Of a DNA stretch of 64,000 nt, positions 1 through 8,984 are shown in pieces. The notes beneath the pieces are model-generated. The model ran no database searches, was not told where the DNA came from, and worked only from the letters and a program-made list of their open reading frames with translations. Origin of the DNA: Solemya velum gill symbiont (GTDB lineage Bacteria; Pseudomonadota; Gammaproteobacteria; Chromatiales; Chromatiaceae); assembly GCF_000787395.1 (NCBI RefSeq), contig NZ_JRAA01000001.1, positions 186,001-250,000 of the forward strand, written 5' to 3'. A program made the translations under genes and the position numbers. Each line of letters opens with the position of its first letter. The stretch's first letter is position 1.

Positions 1-2
1 AA

Positions 3-530
3 GGTGCGCGTGATCTTGCCGATAAAATGCAGGACGAGGGCAAGGGTATCGTGCTCAACCAGTTCGGCAATTTCGATAATCCGCAAGCCCATTACGAAAC
101 CACCGGTCCAGAGATCTGGCGTGACACCAATGGCGAAGTGACTCATTTTGTCAGTGCCATGGGAACCACCGGCACCATCATGGGCACATCGCGTTTCCTG
201 AAAGAGAAAAATCCGGCTATACAAATCATCGGTGTGCAACCGGAAGAGGGAGCCTCTATCCCGGGTATACGCCGCTGGCCGCAAGAGTACCTGCCTACCA
301 TTTTTGAATCACAGCGTGTCGATGAAGAACTCGATGTAACCCAGGATGAGGCGGAAGATATGACTCGTCGCCTTGCAGCAGAAGAGGGTATCTTCTGCGG
401 TATCTCCTCCGGGGGCGCTGTCGCTTCGGCGCTCAAGGTTGCACAGAGCAACCCCGGTGCAACCGTTGTTGCCATCATCTGTGACCGTGGTGACCGTTAC
501 CTGTCGACCGGCGTTTTCCCCGCAGAATGA
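3..530 (+). CDS. cysM: Cysteine synthase B, C-terminal part (cut by window edge)
   Basis: The frame is open from the window edge and gives about 175 residues, the last part of a PLP-dependent O-acetylserine sulfhydrylase, which is normally about 300 residues. It makes cysteine from O-acetylserine and sulfide or thiosulfate in the cytoplasm. The glycine-rich phosphate-binding loop (GTTGTIMG) and the conserved GISSGGA segment are visible. CysM rather than CysK is favoured by the RRWPQEYLP stretch and by the neighbour order cysM, PolB-like exonuclease, rlmD. The PLP lysine lies outside the window. The stop overlaps the next start as ATGA, so the two are probably translationally coupled. Confidence 0.93.
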   Translation, partial: GARDLADKMQDEGKGIVLNQFGNFDNPQAHYETTGPEIWRDTNGEVTHFVSAMGTTGTIMGTSRFLKEKNPAIQIIGVQPEEGASIPGIRRWPQEYLPTIFESQRVDEELDVTQDEAEDMTRRLAAEEGIFCGISSGGAVASALKVAQSNPGATVVAIICDRGDRYLSTGVFPAE

Positions 531-1210
531 ATATGCGCTTTATTTACTGCCAGACACTGCCCGATATTGATGGTGCGCGCGCTCTATACGATTTGGATGA
601 GAGCATTAGTGACAAGCAGGTAGCCAAGATCATTTTTCATCATCACACCCAGGAGCAGGGCAGGGATGCAGCATTCCTCGCACCTTTCCAGGCGATGCTG
701 AGCGTGGTTGCCATGTTCGAAATTCGTGATTTTGAGACGCGCCTTGTTATTACAGATATAGCTGATCGCAGCGAGATGGAACTGCTAGCAGCAATTGCAC
801 CAAGACTCGATGGACAGCAGGCTCTGTGCTGGGATGATGGTCATCAACTTGAAGCACTGATCAAAACACGTGCGCTTGTTCATGCCGAGTCACTCATGGA
901 TCTGCAACTGCAACCGGTCGAGGAAATGCTGTCACTGCGTCCCGGCGATGTCGGTCTCGTGCAGATGGCTGGCCGGCTTGGAATAACCGCGCACAAGACA
1001 ATCAGTGATGAGTCCGCCTGGGATGTCTACCGTAAAGAAGGCATTACGCCGCTGGTTGATCGTTGCAGGGAGAACCTGCTGGCAACAACCCTGGTTGGCC
1101 TGAGAAAAATGTGGCTGGCTGATCTTATCGACGAAGATGAATGTGATGAGTTGAGTGAAGCCTGTCGTGTACACGCCAACAACTATCCAGGCGAATCCCG
1201 GAACAAATAA
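527..1210 (+). CDS. Degenerate PolB-type 3'-5' exonuclease-like protein
   Basis: This 227-residue protein aligns along its length with the predicted 3'-5' exonuclease family related to the PolB exonuclease domain (PF10108), usually about 240 residues. Framework positions remain: the LPD after motif I, the TLVGLR helix near residues 188-193 and the LMD at 123-125. The catalytic acids appear lost. Motif I FDIET reads IYCQT, so D becomes Tyr7 and E becomes Gln9. The motif II region reads WDDGHQL at 102-108 with no Asp at the expected place. The motif III Asp is Asn183. Family members in other proteobacteria occupy this same slot between cysM and rlmD. It is therefore probably a pseudoenzyme, perhaps a nucleic-acid binder; that role is inference. 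ATG at 527 overlaps the cysM stop. Confidence 0.7.
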   Translation: MNMRFIYCQTLPDIDGARALYDLDESISDKQVAKIIFHHHTQEQGRDAAFLAPFQAMLSVVAMFEIRDFETRLVITDIADRSEMELLAAIAPRLDGQQALCWDDGHQLEALIKTRALVHAESLMDLQLQPVEEMLSLRPGDVGLVQMAGRLGITAHKTISDESAWDVYRKEGITPLVDRCRENLLATTLVGLRKMWLADLIDEDECDELSEACRVHANNYPGESRNK

Positions 1211-1215
1211 TATTA

Positions 1216-2544
1216 ATGGCCAGACGTCGTAGAAAACAGCTACCGCAGGGTAGTTTTCCCGCCACGATTGAATCTCTCAGTCATGATGGCCGTGGTGTCG
1301 CACACATCGATGGCAAGGTGACTTTTATCCCGACAACACTGCAGGGTGAAGAGATACAGTTCCACTATAGCTATCGTTCGCGCAAACATGACGAGGGCAT
1401 ACTCGATAGTGTCGACAAGGCGTCTGACGAGCGTGTCGAAGCGGGATGTGCACACTTTGGTATCTGTGGTGGTTGCAGCCTGCAACACATGGCGGCCGAG
1501 GCGCAGATGGCTTACAAGCAAGAGGCGCTGATGGATGCTTTCGAACGCATCGGCAATGTCACTCCTGAGGCAGTTGCCGCGCCCTTGCATTCAGAACCAT
1601 GGGGATACCGGCGCAAGGCACGCCTTGGAGTCAGGCATGTATTCAAGAAAGGACGCGTGTTGGTCGGTTTTCGTGAACGTGGCACCTCCTACCTGGCAGA
1701 TATCCGTCACTGTAAAGTGTTGCATCCATCTGTCGGTGAGCACCTGGAGGCACTCGGTGACATGATCATGACGCTTTCGATCAGCGAACAGTTGCCTCAG
1801 ATTGAGGTTGCTGTCGGTGACGATGCAACGGTCATGATTTTCCGCATTCTTGAACCTCTCACCGAGTCGGACGAAAAAACTATTGCCGATTTCTGTGCGC
1901 AAAGAGAGTGGACGCCTTATCTGCAGGATGGTGGACCGCAGACGGTCAAGCCGCTGCATGATGCGGCCACGCTGACCTACTCATTGCCACAGGAGTCGCT
2001 GCAGTTCGAATTTCTGCCCAACGATTTCACCCAGGTTAACAGTGACATCAACAGGCAGATGATCAGCCAGGCAATGGAGTGGCTGGATTTGCAGGGTGAC
2101 GAGAAGGTACTGGATCTTTTCTGTGGCCTGGGCAACTTCACCCTGCCACTGGCGCGCAGGGCAGAATCTGTGCATGGTGTTGAAGGTGACACGGCACTGG
2201 TTGAACGCGCTCGGCAAAACGCGATTCGAAACAGTATCGACAATGTCAGTTTTGATGTCGCCAATCTCTACGATGAAGAGACGCCTGCATTCAAGTGGGC
2301 AAAGCAGAAGTACGATGCCGTCCTGCTTGATCCACCGCGCAGCGGTGCGCTTGAGATGATGCCGCTGGTGGCAAAAATGGGGGCGGAAAAAATCCTCTAT
2401 GTTTCCTGTTACCCGGGTACTTTGGCGCGCGATGCCGATGTGCTGGTGAATCAGCATGGCTACCGCATGGTCAAGGCCGGTGTAATGGATATGTTTCCAC
2501 ACACAGCGCACGTCGAATCAATGGCACTATTTGTCAAAGATTGA
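1216..2544 (+). CDS. rlmD: 23S rRNA (uracil-1939-C5)-methyltransferase
   Basis: A 442-residue SAM-dependent RNA methyltransferase of the RumA/RlmD family, which methylates U1939 of 23S rRNA. Visible features are an N-terminal TRAM domain (about 1-70), the iron-sulfur cluster cysteines C78, C84, C87 and C166, the SAM-binding motif VLDLFCGLGNF at 298-308, LDPPRSG at 371-377 and the catalytic cysteine C398 in VSCYPG. Length matches the family. It starts 5 bases after the exonuclease-like gene and is probably cotranscribed with it and cysM. Confidence 0.97.
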   Translation: MARRRRKQLPQGSFPATIESLSHDGRGVAHIDGKVTFIPTTLQGEEIQFHYSYRSRKHDEGILDSVDKASDERVEAGCAHFGICGGCSLQHMAAEAQMAYKQEALMDAFERIGNVTPEAVAAPLHSEPWGYRRKARLGVRHVFKKGRVLVGFRERGTSYLADIRHCKVLHPSVGEHLEALGDMIMTLSISEQLPQIEVAVGDDATVMIFRILEPLTESDEKTIADFCAQREWTPYLQDGGPQTVKPLHDAATLTYSLPQESLQFEFLPNDFTQVNSDINRQMISQAMEWLDLQGDEKVLDLFCGLGNFTLPLARRAESVHGVEGDTALVERARQNAIRNSIDNVSFDVANLYDEETPAFKWAKQKYDAVLLDPPRSGALEMMPLVAKMGAEKILYVSCYPGTLARDADVLVNQHGYRMVKAGVMDMFPHTAHVESMALFVKD

Positions 2545-2620
2545 TTTTTCTGTCTGACACCTCCATTATTATTATGCACTGCAGCATGGCTGCAATCAGC
2601 AAAACAACCCGGGGCAGTAA

Positions 2621-3418
2621 ATGAGCCGTATAAGCATTACACAGCTTGAAGAGATGAAACAGAAAGGCGAGAAAATCGCCATGCTGACCAGTTATGACGC
2701 CAGCTTTACCCGTCAGATTGAAGAGGCAGGTATTGAGACGATTCTCATTGGTGACTCTCTTGGCATGGTCATCCAGGGACATGACAGCACGATACCGGTC
2801 ACGGTTGATGACATTGTCTACCATGTCAGTAATGTTGCCCGGGTCAGTCGTCGTGCACTGCTGATTGCAGATATGCCTTTTCTCAGCGACAGCTCCCCGC
2901 AAAAGGCTCTCGCGACAGCCAAGCGCCTGATGAAAGAGGGCGGAGCCCAAATGGTCAAGCTCGAGGGCGCAGGTGAGCGTCTTGCCGTGATTGAAACCCT
3001 GGCATCCCACTCGGTTCCCGTGTGCGGACATCTTGGCTTGTTGCCACAGTCGGTTTTTCTTCTTGGCGGCTACCGTGTACAGGGACGCGAGGAGCAAGAG
3101 GCGCAGCAGATGCTGAATGACGCAATTGCTATCCAGGATGCCGGTGCGCAGATGCTCGTGCTTGAGTGCGTGCCACGTCGGCTTGCCGAGGAGATCAGCA
3201 AGGCGCTTGTTATTCCTGTCATTGGTATTGGTGCAGGCGCAGCTTGTGATGGCCAGGTACTGGTTGTCTATGACATGCTCGGGATTACTCCCGGAAAGCT
3301 GCCAAAATTTGTCAAAAATTTCCTTGAGGGCAGCGGTTCGGTCGCGGCTGCACTTAAAAGCTACAACAGGGAAGTCAAGGAAGGCACCTTTCCTGAAAGC
3401 GAGCACGCTTTTCTGTAG
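2621..3418 (+). CDS. panB: 3-methyl-2-oxobutanoate hydroxymethyltransferase
   Basis: A 265-residue ketopantoate hydroxymethyltransferase, the first committed enzyme of pantothenate synthesis. It transfers a hydroxymethyl group from methylene-tetrahydrofolate to alpha-ketoisovalerate. The start region MLTSYDASFTRQIEEAG, the metal- and substrate-binding stretch IGDSLGMVIQGHD, and CGHLGLLPQ and IGIGAG further on are family signatures. Length is normal (about 264). panC follows after 11 bases, so the two form an operon. Confidence 0.98.
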   Translation: MSRISITQLEEMKQKGEKIAMLTSYDASFTRQIEEAGIETILIGDSLGMVIQGHDSTIPVTVDDIVYHVSNVARVSRRALLIADMPFLSDSSPQKALATAKRLMKEGGAQMVKLEGAGERLAVIETLASHSVPVCGHLGLLPQSVFLLGGYRVQGREEQEAQQMLNDAIAIQDAGAQMLVLECVPRRLAEEISKALVIPVIGIGAGAACDGQVLVVYDMLGITPGKLPKFVKNFLEGSGSVAAALKSYNREVKEGTFPESEHAFL

Positions 3419-3429
3419 GTACTGTCAGT

Positions 3430-4269
3430 ATGATTACGCTGCATGATGTGATTGTATTACGCGCCCGCGTCGCCGATTGGAAGTCGCAGGGCAAACGTGT
3501 CGCGCTGGTTCCAACCATGGGCAACCTGCATAGCGGCCATATCTCCCTGGTGGAACGAGCGAAAGAGCTGGCTGATGTTGTTGTCAGCACGATCTTTGTC
3601 AATCCCATGCAGTTTGGCGAGGGTGAGGATTTTGACAGCTACCCGCGTACACTTGAAGACGACCAACTGAAACTCGAAGCTGCAGGCAACGACCTGTTGT
3701 TTGCTCCACCGGTTGAAGCTGTCTATCCAAACGGCAAGGCACAACAGACAACTGTCTCGGTTCCCGGTGTTTCATCCATCCTCTGTGGTGCTTCGCGCCC
3801 GAGACATTTTGACGGCGTCACCACGGTGGTCACCAAGCTGTTTAACATGGTTCAGCCGGATGTCGCCCTGTTTGGTGAGAAGGATTACCAGCAGTTATAT
3901 ATCATTCGCAGGATGACCGAAGAGTTGTCGATGCCGATTGATATCATCGGCTGCCCCACGCAACGTGAAAGTGATGGTCTGGCGATGAGTTCAAGAAATG
4001 GCTATCTCACTACAGAAGAGCGTCATATTGCTCCGCGCATTTATCAAATCCTGACGAGCTCAGCCGAGTCGATTCAATCAGGTATGCCGTTTGCAGATGT
4101 TCAGCAGCAGGCTCTCAATGCGCTCGGGGAAGCAGGCTTTAGTCCGGACTATTTCGAGATACGTGATGCTGATACTTTGCTTGAGCCTGTTGAATCATCC
4201 GATGCACTGGTGTTACTTGTCGCAGCGCGCCTTGGAAGCACCCGTTTGATCGACAATCTGCGCATCTGA
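3430..4269 (+). CDS. panC: Pantothenate synthetase
   Basis: A 279-residue pantoate-beta-alanine ligase that condenses pantoate with beta-alanine using ATP. The nucleotidyltransferase HIGH-type signature appears as PTMGNLHSGH near residues 27-36, and the KMSKS-like MSSRNGYL loop near residue 190. GEKDYQQL is also conserved. It sits directly behind panB, and panD follows after a 247-base gap, so the whole pantothenate branch is grouped here. Confidence 0.98.
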   Translation: MITLHDVIVLRARVADWKSQGKRVALVPTMGNLHSGHISLVERAKELADVVVSTIFVNPMQFGEGEDFDSYPRTLEDDQLKLEAAGNDLLFAPPVEAVYPNGKAQQTTVSVPGVSSILCGASRPRHFDGVTTVVTKLFNMVQPDVALFGEKDYQQLYIIRRMTEELSMPIDIIGCPTQRESDGLAMSSRNGYLTTEERHIAPRIYQILTSSAESIQSGMPFADVQQQALNALGEAGFSPDYFEIRDADTLLEPVESSDALVLLVAARLGSTRLIDNLRI

Positions 4270-4348
4270 AGCACTTGCATACGAGAATTATTCCGGGATT
4301 ATCTTTCCTTGCAGATATCGAACAAAATCACTAAAAAGCTGTTTTTCG

Positions 4349-4366
4349 GCGCAATTTATATTGCGC
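4349..4366. promoter_or_regulatory. Perfect inverted repeat upstream of panD
   Basis: GCGCAAT and ATTGCGC form a perfect 7-base inverted repeat around a 4-base TTAT centre, about 150 bases before panD and downstream of panC. No T-tract follows, so it is more likely an operator or cruciform than a terminator. A second, imperfect hairpin (GGCAATTC ... GAAATTGCC) lies at about 4421-4443. No regulator can be named. Confidence 0.3.
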
Positions 4367-4516
4367 ACTGCACAAATTCGTGAATAATGTGTCATAATAT
4401 TGCAACTTTTTTGGCAGTTTCGGCAATTCGAGGGTGAAATTGCCGCTGCTTGCCCCTATTATTCAATTAACACAACGCAAAGTAATTTTGCCTTTAGATA
4501 ACAGGTTTACAACACG

Positions 4517-4897
4517 ATGCAGCTGACACTTCTCAAATGTAAACTGCACCGCGCGACGGTGACGAACTCGGAACTGGAATATGAGGGCTCTTGTGCGATT
4601 GCACAGGACCTGCTCGATGCCGCAGGCATCCTGCCATATGAACAAATCGAGATCTACAATGTCACAAATGGTGAAAGATTTACCACCTATGCAATTGAAG
4701 CTGAACGTGATTCGGGAATAATCTCGGTCAACGGTGCAGCTGCACACAAGGCGGATCCTGGTGACATTATTATCATTTGCGCATACGCGCGTATGGATGA
4801 AACCGAGGTCAAGACCTTCAAGCCTTCCCTTGTCTATCTCGATGAAAATAACGAGATCAAGAGTTTAGGTGATAGGATTGCGGTACAGGTGGCCTGA
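4517..4897 (+). CDS. panD: Aspartate 1-decarboxylase proenzyme
   Basis: A 126-residue pyruvoyl-dependent enzyme that makes beta-alanine, the PanC substrate, from aspartate. The self-cleavage site Gly24-Ser25 is intact in YEGSCAI, as are the N-terminal LLKCKLHRA and the ITYNGAAA-like segment [14 protein letters not shown]. Length matches the family (126 in E. coli). It is separated from panC by 247 bases and so probably has its own promoter. prc begins 17 bases later. Confidence 0.97.
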   Translation: MQLTLLKCKLHRATVTNSELEYEGSCAIAQDLLDAAGILPYEQIEIYNVTNGERFTTYAIEAERDSGIISVNGAAAHKADPGDIIIICAYARMDETEVKTFKPSLVYLDENNEIKSLGDRIAVQVA

Positions 4898-4914
4898 TTT
4901 TATGTAGGAGATTC

Positions 4915-7059
4915 ATGAAAATACTCAAGTCCTCGGCGCTTTTGACAAGCGCGCTGGTTTTATTTCTGGCGGTTGCAAGCGTCCAGGCCGCGGTCAGGGA
5001 AGTCCCAATATCGGAGCTGAAACCCAAGTTCCGGCAGACCCAATCCATGCTTCTCATCAGCGACGTGCTGAAGAAGTACCATTATAAAAAACATGTACTC
5101 GATGATGCCTTTTCATCACTGATCTTTGATGAGTATCTCGAGCTGATTGATCCCAATAAAAGCTACCTGACAAAAGAGCAGGTTGACACTTTCCGCTTCA
5201 ACTACGCAAAACTGTTCGATGACGATATTCGCAACGGTCGTCTTGAGCCTGTCTTTACTATCTACAAGGCCTTCCGTGCCGCAGTTGAACGGCAAACAGC
5301 CATCGCTCTCGATTTGCTCAAAAAACCAATCGACCTGACGACTGACGAGACCTATCTGATCGATCGAAAGGATGCCCCCTGGCCTGCAGACCAGGCTGCA
5401 CTCGATGCTCTCTGGGTGAAGCGGGTCAAGAACGATATGCTTGCCATGCGCCTGTCGAAGAAGGATAACGATGAGGCGCTGGAGCAACTCACCAAGCGTT
5501 ACGAGGGAGTTCGACGTCGTGCTCGCCAGAGTGAGAGCGATGACGTCTTCCTCCTTTTCATGAGTGCCTATGCGGGTGCAATTGAACCTCACACCGGTTA
5601 CATGTTGCCACGCAATGCAGAAAACTTTGATATCAGTATGCGTTTGTCGCTGCAGGGCATTGGTGCAGTTCTCGGTGTCGAGAACGAGTACACCGAGGTA
5701 CAGAAGATTATTCCCGGTGGACCGGCAGAGAAATCATCCCTGATTCATCCCGGCGACATGATAACCGGTGTGGCTCAGGGCAAGGATGGCGAGATGATTG
5801 ATGTCATCGGCTGGCGCCTGCAGGACGTGGTAGACAAAATTCGCGGCCCCAAGGGAACCGTGGTTCGCCTGACGATTCTTCCCAAGAAAAGCGGCAGTGG
5901 AGGTGCGAGCAAAGAGATTACGCTGGTGCGCGACAATATCAAGCTCGAGGAGCAGGCTGCAAAATCATCCATCATCGAGGGCGAGAAGGATTTGCATGGC
6001 CAGAAGATTGGCGTAATCGAGATTCCCGCATTCTATCGGGATTTTGCCGGCGCAAGCTCTGGCAGTAAAGATTTTCGCAGTACCACCCGTGACGTTCGTA
6101 ACCTGATCGAAGAGCTGCAGGAAAAAGGTGTTGACGGCATTGTTATCGATTTGCGAAATAATGGTGGTGGTTCCCTGATCGAGGCGACAGAACTGACCGG
6201 ACTCTTTATCGAGTCGGGTCCTGTTGTACAGATTCGTGATTACAACGGTAATGTTGAATCCGAGGTCGACCCTGATCCGGCTATCGCTTATCGCGGTCCG
6301 CTAGTGGTCATGGTTAATCGCAACAGTGCTTCTGCATCTGAAATCTTCTCTGGTGCGATTCAGGATTATGGACGCGGCATCATTATCGGTGAACCAACCT
6401 TCGGCAAAGGCACGGTGCAGCAACTTGTTGAGTTGGGTAATTTCCTCACCAAGGCAAGCGACCTGGGCCGTATGCGTGTGACCATCGCGCAGTTCTTCCG
6501 CGTTGATGGCGGCAGCACCCAGCATCGTGGCGTGGTGCCGGATATCCAGTTTCCGACCGTGGTCGAGGTTGACTATGGCGAACGCTCTCTTGATAACGCT
6601 CTACCTTGGGCAAGTATTGAGCGAGCCAATCATGATGAGTGGGGTATCGGCAATATCGATGTGGTTCGCAAGCGCTCTGATCAACGTATCAAAAAGGATG
6701 CTGGCTTCAAATATCTGAAGGCAGAGGCAAAGATGATTCACAAGATTCTGAATCAGAAGGTTGTCAGTCTCAACGAATCAAAACGTAAAAGTGAAGGGAA
6801 TAAACGCGAAAATGAACGCCTGCGTTTGCACAACAACTATCGCCGCTCGATCGGTCTGGATCGACTGACCAAAAAGGAGTTTCTCGAAGATGATGACCAG
6901 CTGCTTGAAAAGCGCAGCGAAGAGGAGAAGCTTAAAGAGGTTGAACTGAAGGAGTCTGCCCGCATATTGGCAGATGTGATTCAACAAGAGCTGGCTCCCG
7001 TTATCCGTTCTGCACAGATAGTTGTCAAGGATAAGCAGGACTCGCCTTTTCAACACTGA
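4915..7059 (+). CDS. prc: Tail-specific (C-terminal processing) periplasmic protease
   Basis: A 714-residue S41 family protease that degrades periplasmic proteins marked at their C terminus and, in relatives, processes penicillin-binding protein 3 and controls peptidoglycan hydrolases. It has an N-terminal signal peptide ending near residue 25 (SVQAA), a central PDZ domain (about 240-330), the S41 core with the Ser/Lys dyad (Ser about 473 in NSASASE, Lys about 498 in FGKGTVQQ), and a charged C-terminal domain of the Prc type. It is slightly longer than E. coli Prc (682). The start has a plausible ribosome site, TAGGAG, 7 bases upstream. Confidence 0.96.
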   Translation: MKILKSSALLTSALVLFLAVASVQAAVREVPISELKPKFRQTQSMLLISDVLKKYHYKKHVLDDAFSSLIFDEYLELIDPNKSYLTKEQVDTFRFNYAKLFDDDIRNGRLEPVFTIYKAFRAAVERQTAIALDLLKKPIDLTTDETYLIDRKDAPWPADQAALDALWVKRVKNDMLAMRLSKKDNDEALEQLTKRYEGVRRRARQSESDDVFLLFMSAYAGAIEPHTGYMLPRNAENFDISMRLSLQGIGAVLGVENEYTEVQKIIPGGPAEKSSLIHPGDMITGVAQGKDGEMIDVIGWRLQDVVDKIRGPKGTVVRLTILPKKSGSGGASKEITLVRDNIKLEEQAAKSSIIEGEKDLHGQKIGVIEIPAFYRDFAGASSGSKDFRSTTRDVRNLIEELQEKGVDGIVIDLRNNGGGSLIEATELTGLFIESGPVVQIRDYNGNVESEVDPDPAIAYRGPLVVMVNRNSASASEIFSGAIQDYGRGIIIGEPTFGKGTVQQLVELGNFLTKASDLGRMRVTIAQFFRVDGGSTQHRGVVPDIQFPTVVEVDYGERSLDNALPWASIERANHDEWGIGNIDVVRKRSDQRIKKDAGFKYLKAEAKMIHKILNQKVVSLNESKRKSEGNKRENERLRLHNNYRRSIGLDRLTKKEFLEDDDQLLEKRSEEEKLKEVELKESARILADVIQQELAPVIRSAQIVVKDKQDSPFQH

Positions 7060-7082
7060 CTGAAGCAGTCGGAGAAGTATTC

Positions 7083-8252
7083 ATGACCCATTTGTTCGAT
7101 TTAAGCTGGTGGCAACTTGTGCTTGTCGCTCTTGGCCTGACGCATATCACGATTGCCGGTGTGACTATTTTTCTGCATCGTTCACAGGCACACAAAGCTG
7201 TTGAGCTGAGCGCACCGGTTAATCACTTCTTTCGTTTTTGGCTATGGCTGACCACGGGCATGGTGACCAAGGAGTGGGTTGCCGTCCATCGACGTCATCA
7301 TGCCAAGTGTGAGACAGAAGGAGACCCGCACAGTCCCCAGGTTGAAGGTCTCAATCGTGTTCTGTGGCTCGGTGCATGGCTCTATCGCAAGGCGAGCACA
7401 AACCAGGAGACTCTCGACACCTACGGCAAGGGCACGCCGGATGACTGGCTTGAACGAAAAATCTATACGCCTTACCCGGGGATGGGCATCAGCCTGATGC
7501 TGATAATCGACTTACTTCTGTTTGGCTTTGCCGGCGCTCTGATCTGGGTCGTGCAGATGGCGTGGATTCCATTCTGGGCTGCTGGTGTTATCAATGGAAT
7601 TGGCCACTATTTCGGTTACCGTAACTGGAATACCACTGATGCCTCGACCAACATTATTCCTCTCGGCCTGGTTATCGGGGGTGAAGAATTGCACAACAAT
7701 CACCACGCCTTTGCATCGTCTGCACGGCTCTCAAGTCGCTGGTACGAGTTCGATATCGGCTGGCTCTATATCCGCCTGATGCAAACACTTCGCCTGGCGC
7801 GGGTGAAAAAGGTGGCACCGAGAATCCGTGTACGCAAGGATATCCGCCTTGTCGATCTTGATACGGTTTCAGCCGTCCTTGGTAACCGCTTGCAGGTTTT
7901 TTCCAACTATGCGAAACAGGTGGTCAAGCCGGTTGCCAAATCTGAACTGTGCAGTTCACGCCGTGCGTGCCGTGAAAAATACAAGGCGGTTCGAGGCCTG
8001 TTGGCAGACAGTCAGCGCCTCGATGAAGCGGCACGCCAGCGGCTTCAGAAACTTCTTGAAGAGAGCCAGCTTCTCGAGACTGTCTACCAGTTTCAGGAAG
8101 GACTTTCGGCACTCTGGGAACGTACAGCTACCAGCCAGGAAGCACGTCGGGAGGCTCTGCAGGAGTGGGTTGTTCAGGCGGAAGCGGCGGGTATCGATGC
8201 ACTGTCCCGTTTTGCCCGCCAGTTACGTGGCTATAGCGTCACCTCGACTTAG
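7083..8252 (+). CDS. Acyl-CoA/fatty acid desaturase (membrane, delta-9 type)
   Basis: A 389-residue membrane di-iron desaturase. The three histidine boxes that bind the iron pair are present: HRSQAH, HRRHH and HNNHH. Hydrophobic segments near residues 10-30, 45-65 and 140-185 fit the family topology. The last 150 residues form a soluble charged tail typical of the bacterial COG1398 desaturases. It probably introduces a double bond into saturated acyl chains and so tunes membrane fluidity. Electron donor and exact position specificity cannot be read from sequence. It lies 23 bases after prc. Confidence 0.9.
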   Translation: MTHLFDLSWWQLVLVALGLTHITIAGVTIFLHRSQAHKAVELSAPVNHFFRFWLWLTTGMVTKEWVAVHRRHHAKCETEGDPHSPQVEGLNRVLWLGAWLYRKASTNQETLDTYGKGTPDDWLERKIYTPYPGMGISLMLIIDLLLFGFAGALIWVVQMAWIPFWAAGVINGIGHYFGYRNWNTTDASTNIIPLGLVIGGEELHNNHHAFASSARLSSRWYEFDIGWLYIRLMQTLRLARVKKVAPRIRVRKDIRLVDLDTVSAVLGNRLQVFSNYAKQVVKPVAKSELCSSRRACREKYKAVRGLLADSQRLDEAARQRLQKLLEESQLLETVYQFQEGLSALWERTATSQEARREALQEWVVQAEAAGIDALSRFARQLRGYSVTST

Positions 8253-8311
8253 GTGTGAGCGGTTTTTCCCGAAACGAAACAGATTCATTTTGAAAACATC
8301 AAGGAGGGTGC

Positions 8312-8914
8312 ATGTTGAAAGTCTATGGAGATACGCAGTCAGGTAACTGCTACAAGGTCAAGCTGTTATTGTCATTTCTGGGTGTCGAGTACAAATGGCA
8401 GCATGTGAATATCCTTGATGGTGAAACAGAAACAGAAGAGTTTCTGGCACTGAATCCAAACGGAAAAATACCAGTCGTCATCCTTGATGATGGCAGGGCG
8501 TTGTGTGAATCAAATGCCATTCTCGGTTACTTCGCCGAGAATACCGGATTTCTGCCATCAGACAGTTATGCCAGGGCCAAGGTGTACGAATGGCTGTTTT
8601 TTGAACAGTACAGTCACGAGCCATATATTGCTGTTGCGCGCTTCATTCAGAAATATCTTGGACTGCCGGAAGAGCGCAGGGCCGAGTATGAATCACGCCA
8701 AAGCGGTGGTAACAAGGCGCTGTCAGTTATGGAGCGACAGCTGTCACAAACGCCTTTTCTGGCAGGTGAGTCTCTCTCTATTGCCGATATCTCCCTGTAT
8801 GCCTATACGCATGTAGCACATGAGGGTGGTTTTGATCTCAACAATTACCCGAATATCAAAGCCTGGTGCATACGCATTGAATCCACTCCGGGTTACACGG
8901 CTATTGGGAATTGA
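8312..8914 (+). CDS. Glutathione S-transferase family protein
   Basis: A 200-residue protein with an N-terminal thioredoxin-like domain (1-80) and a helical C-terminal domain. GKIPVVILDDG (cis-proline loop) and CESNAILGYFAE (glutathione-binding Ser) are clear, as is the ADISLYAYTH helix of the C-terminal domain. The likely activating residue is Ser10 or Asn12 in the SGNCYKV stretch. Substrate is unknown. A strong ribosome site, AAGGAGGG, precedes the ATG. Confidence 0.9.
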   Translation: MLKVYGDTQSGNCYKVKLLLSFLGVEYKWQHVNILDGETETEEFLALNPNGKIPVVILDDGRALCESNAILGYFAENTGFLPSDSYARAKVYEWLFFEQYSHEPYIAVARFIQKYLGLPEERRAEYESRQSGGNKALSVMERQLSQTPFLAGESLSIADISLYAYTHVAHEGGFDLNNYPNIKAWCIRIESTPGYTAIGN

Positions 8915-8984
8915 TAAGATGCCCGCATCTTAGTAGGTGAACGTTAAGTCTTTTTTTCATTCACCCAGTACAGGAAATCTCTGC

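Noticed and set aside
2534-3406. 290-residue open frame antisense to panB
   Set aside because: It mirrors a clearly conserved gene on the other strand, has no ribosome site or family resemblance, and its codons are dictated by panB.
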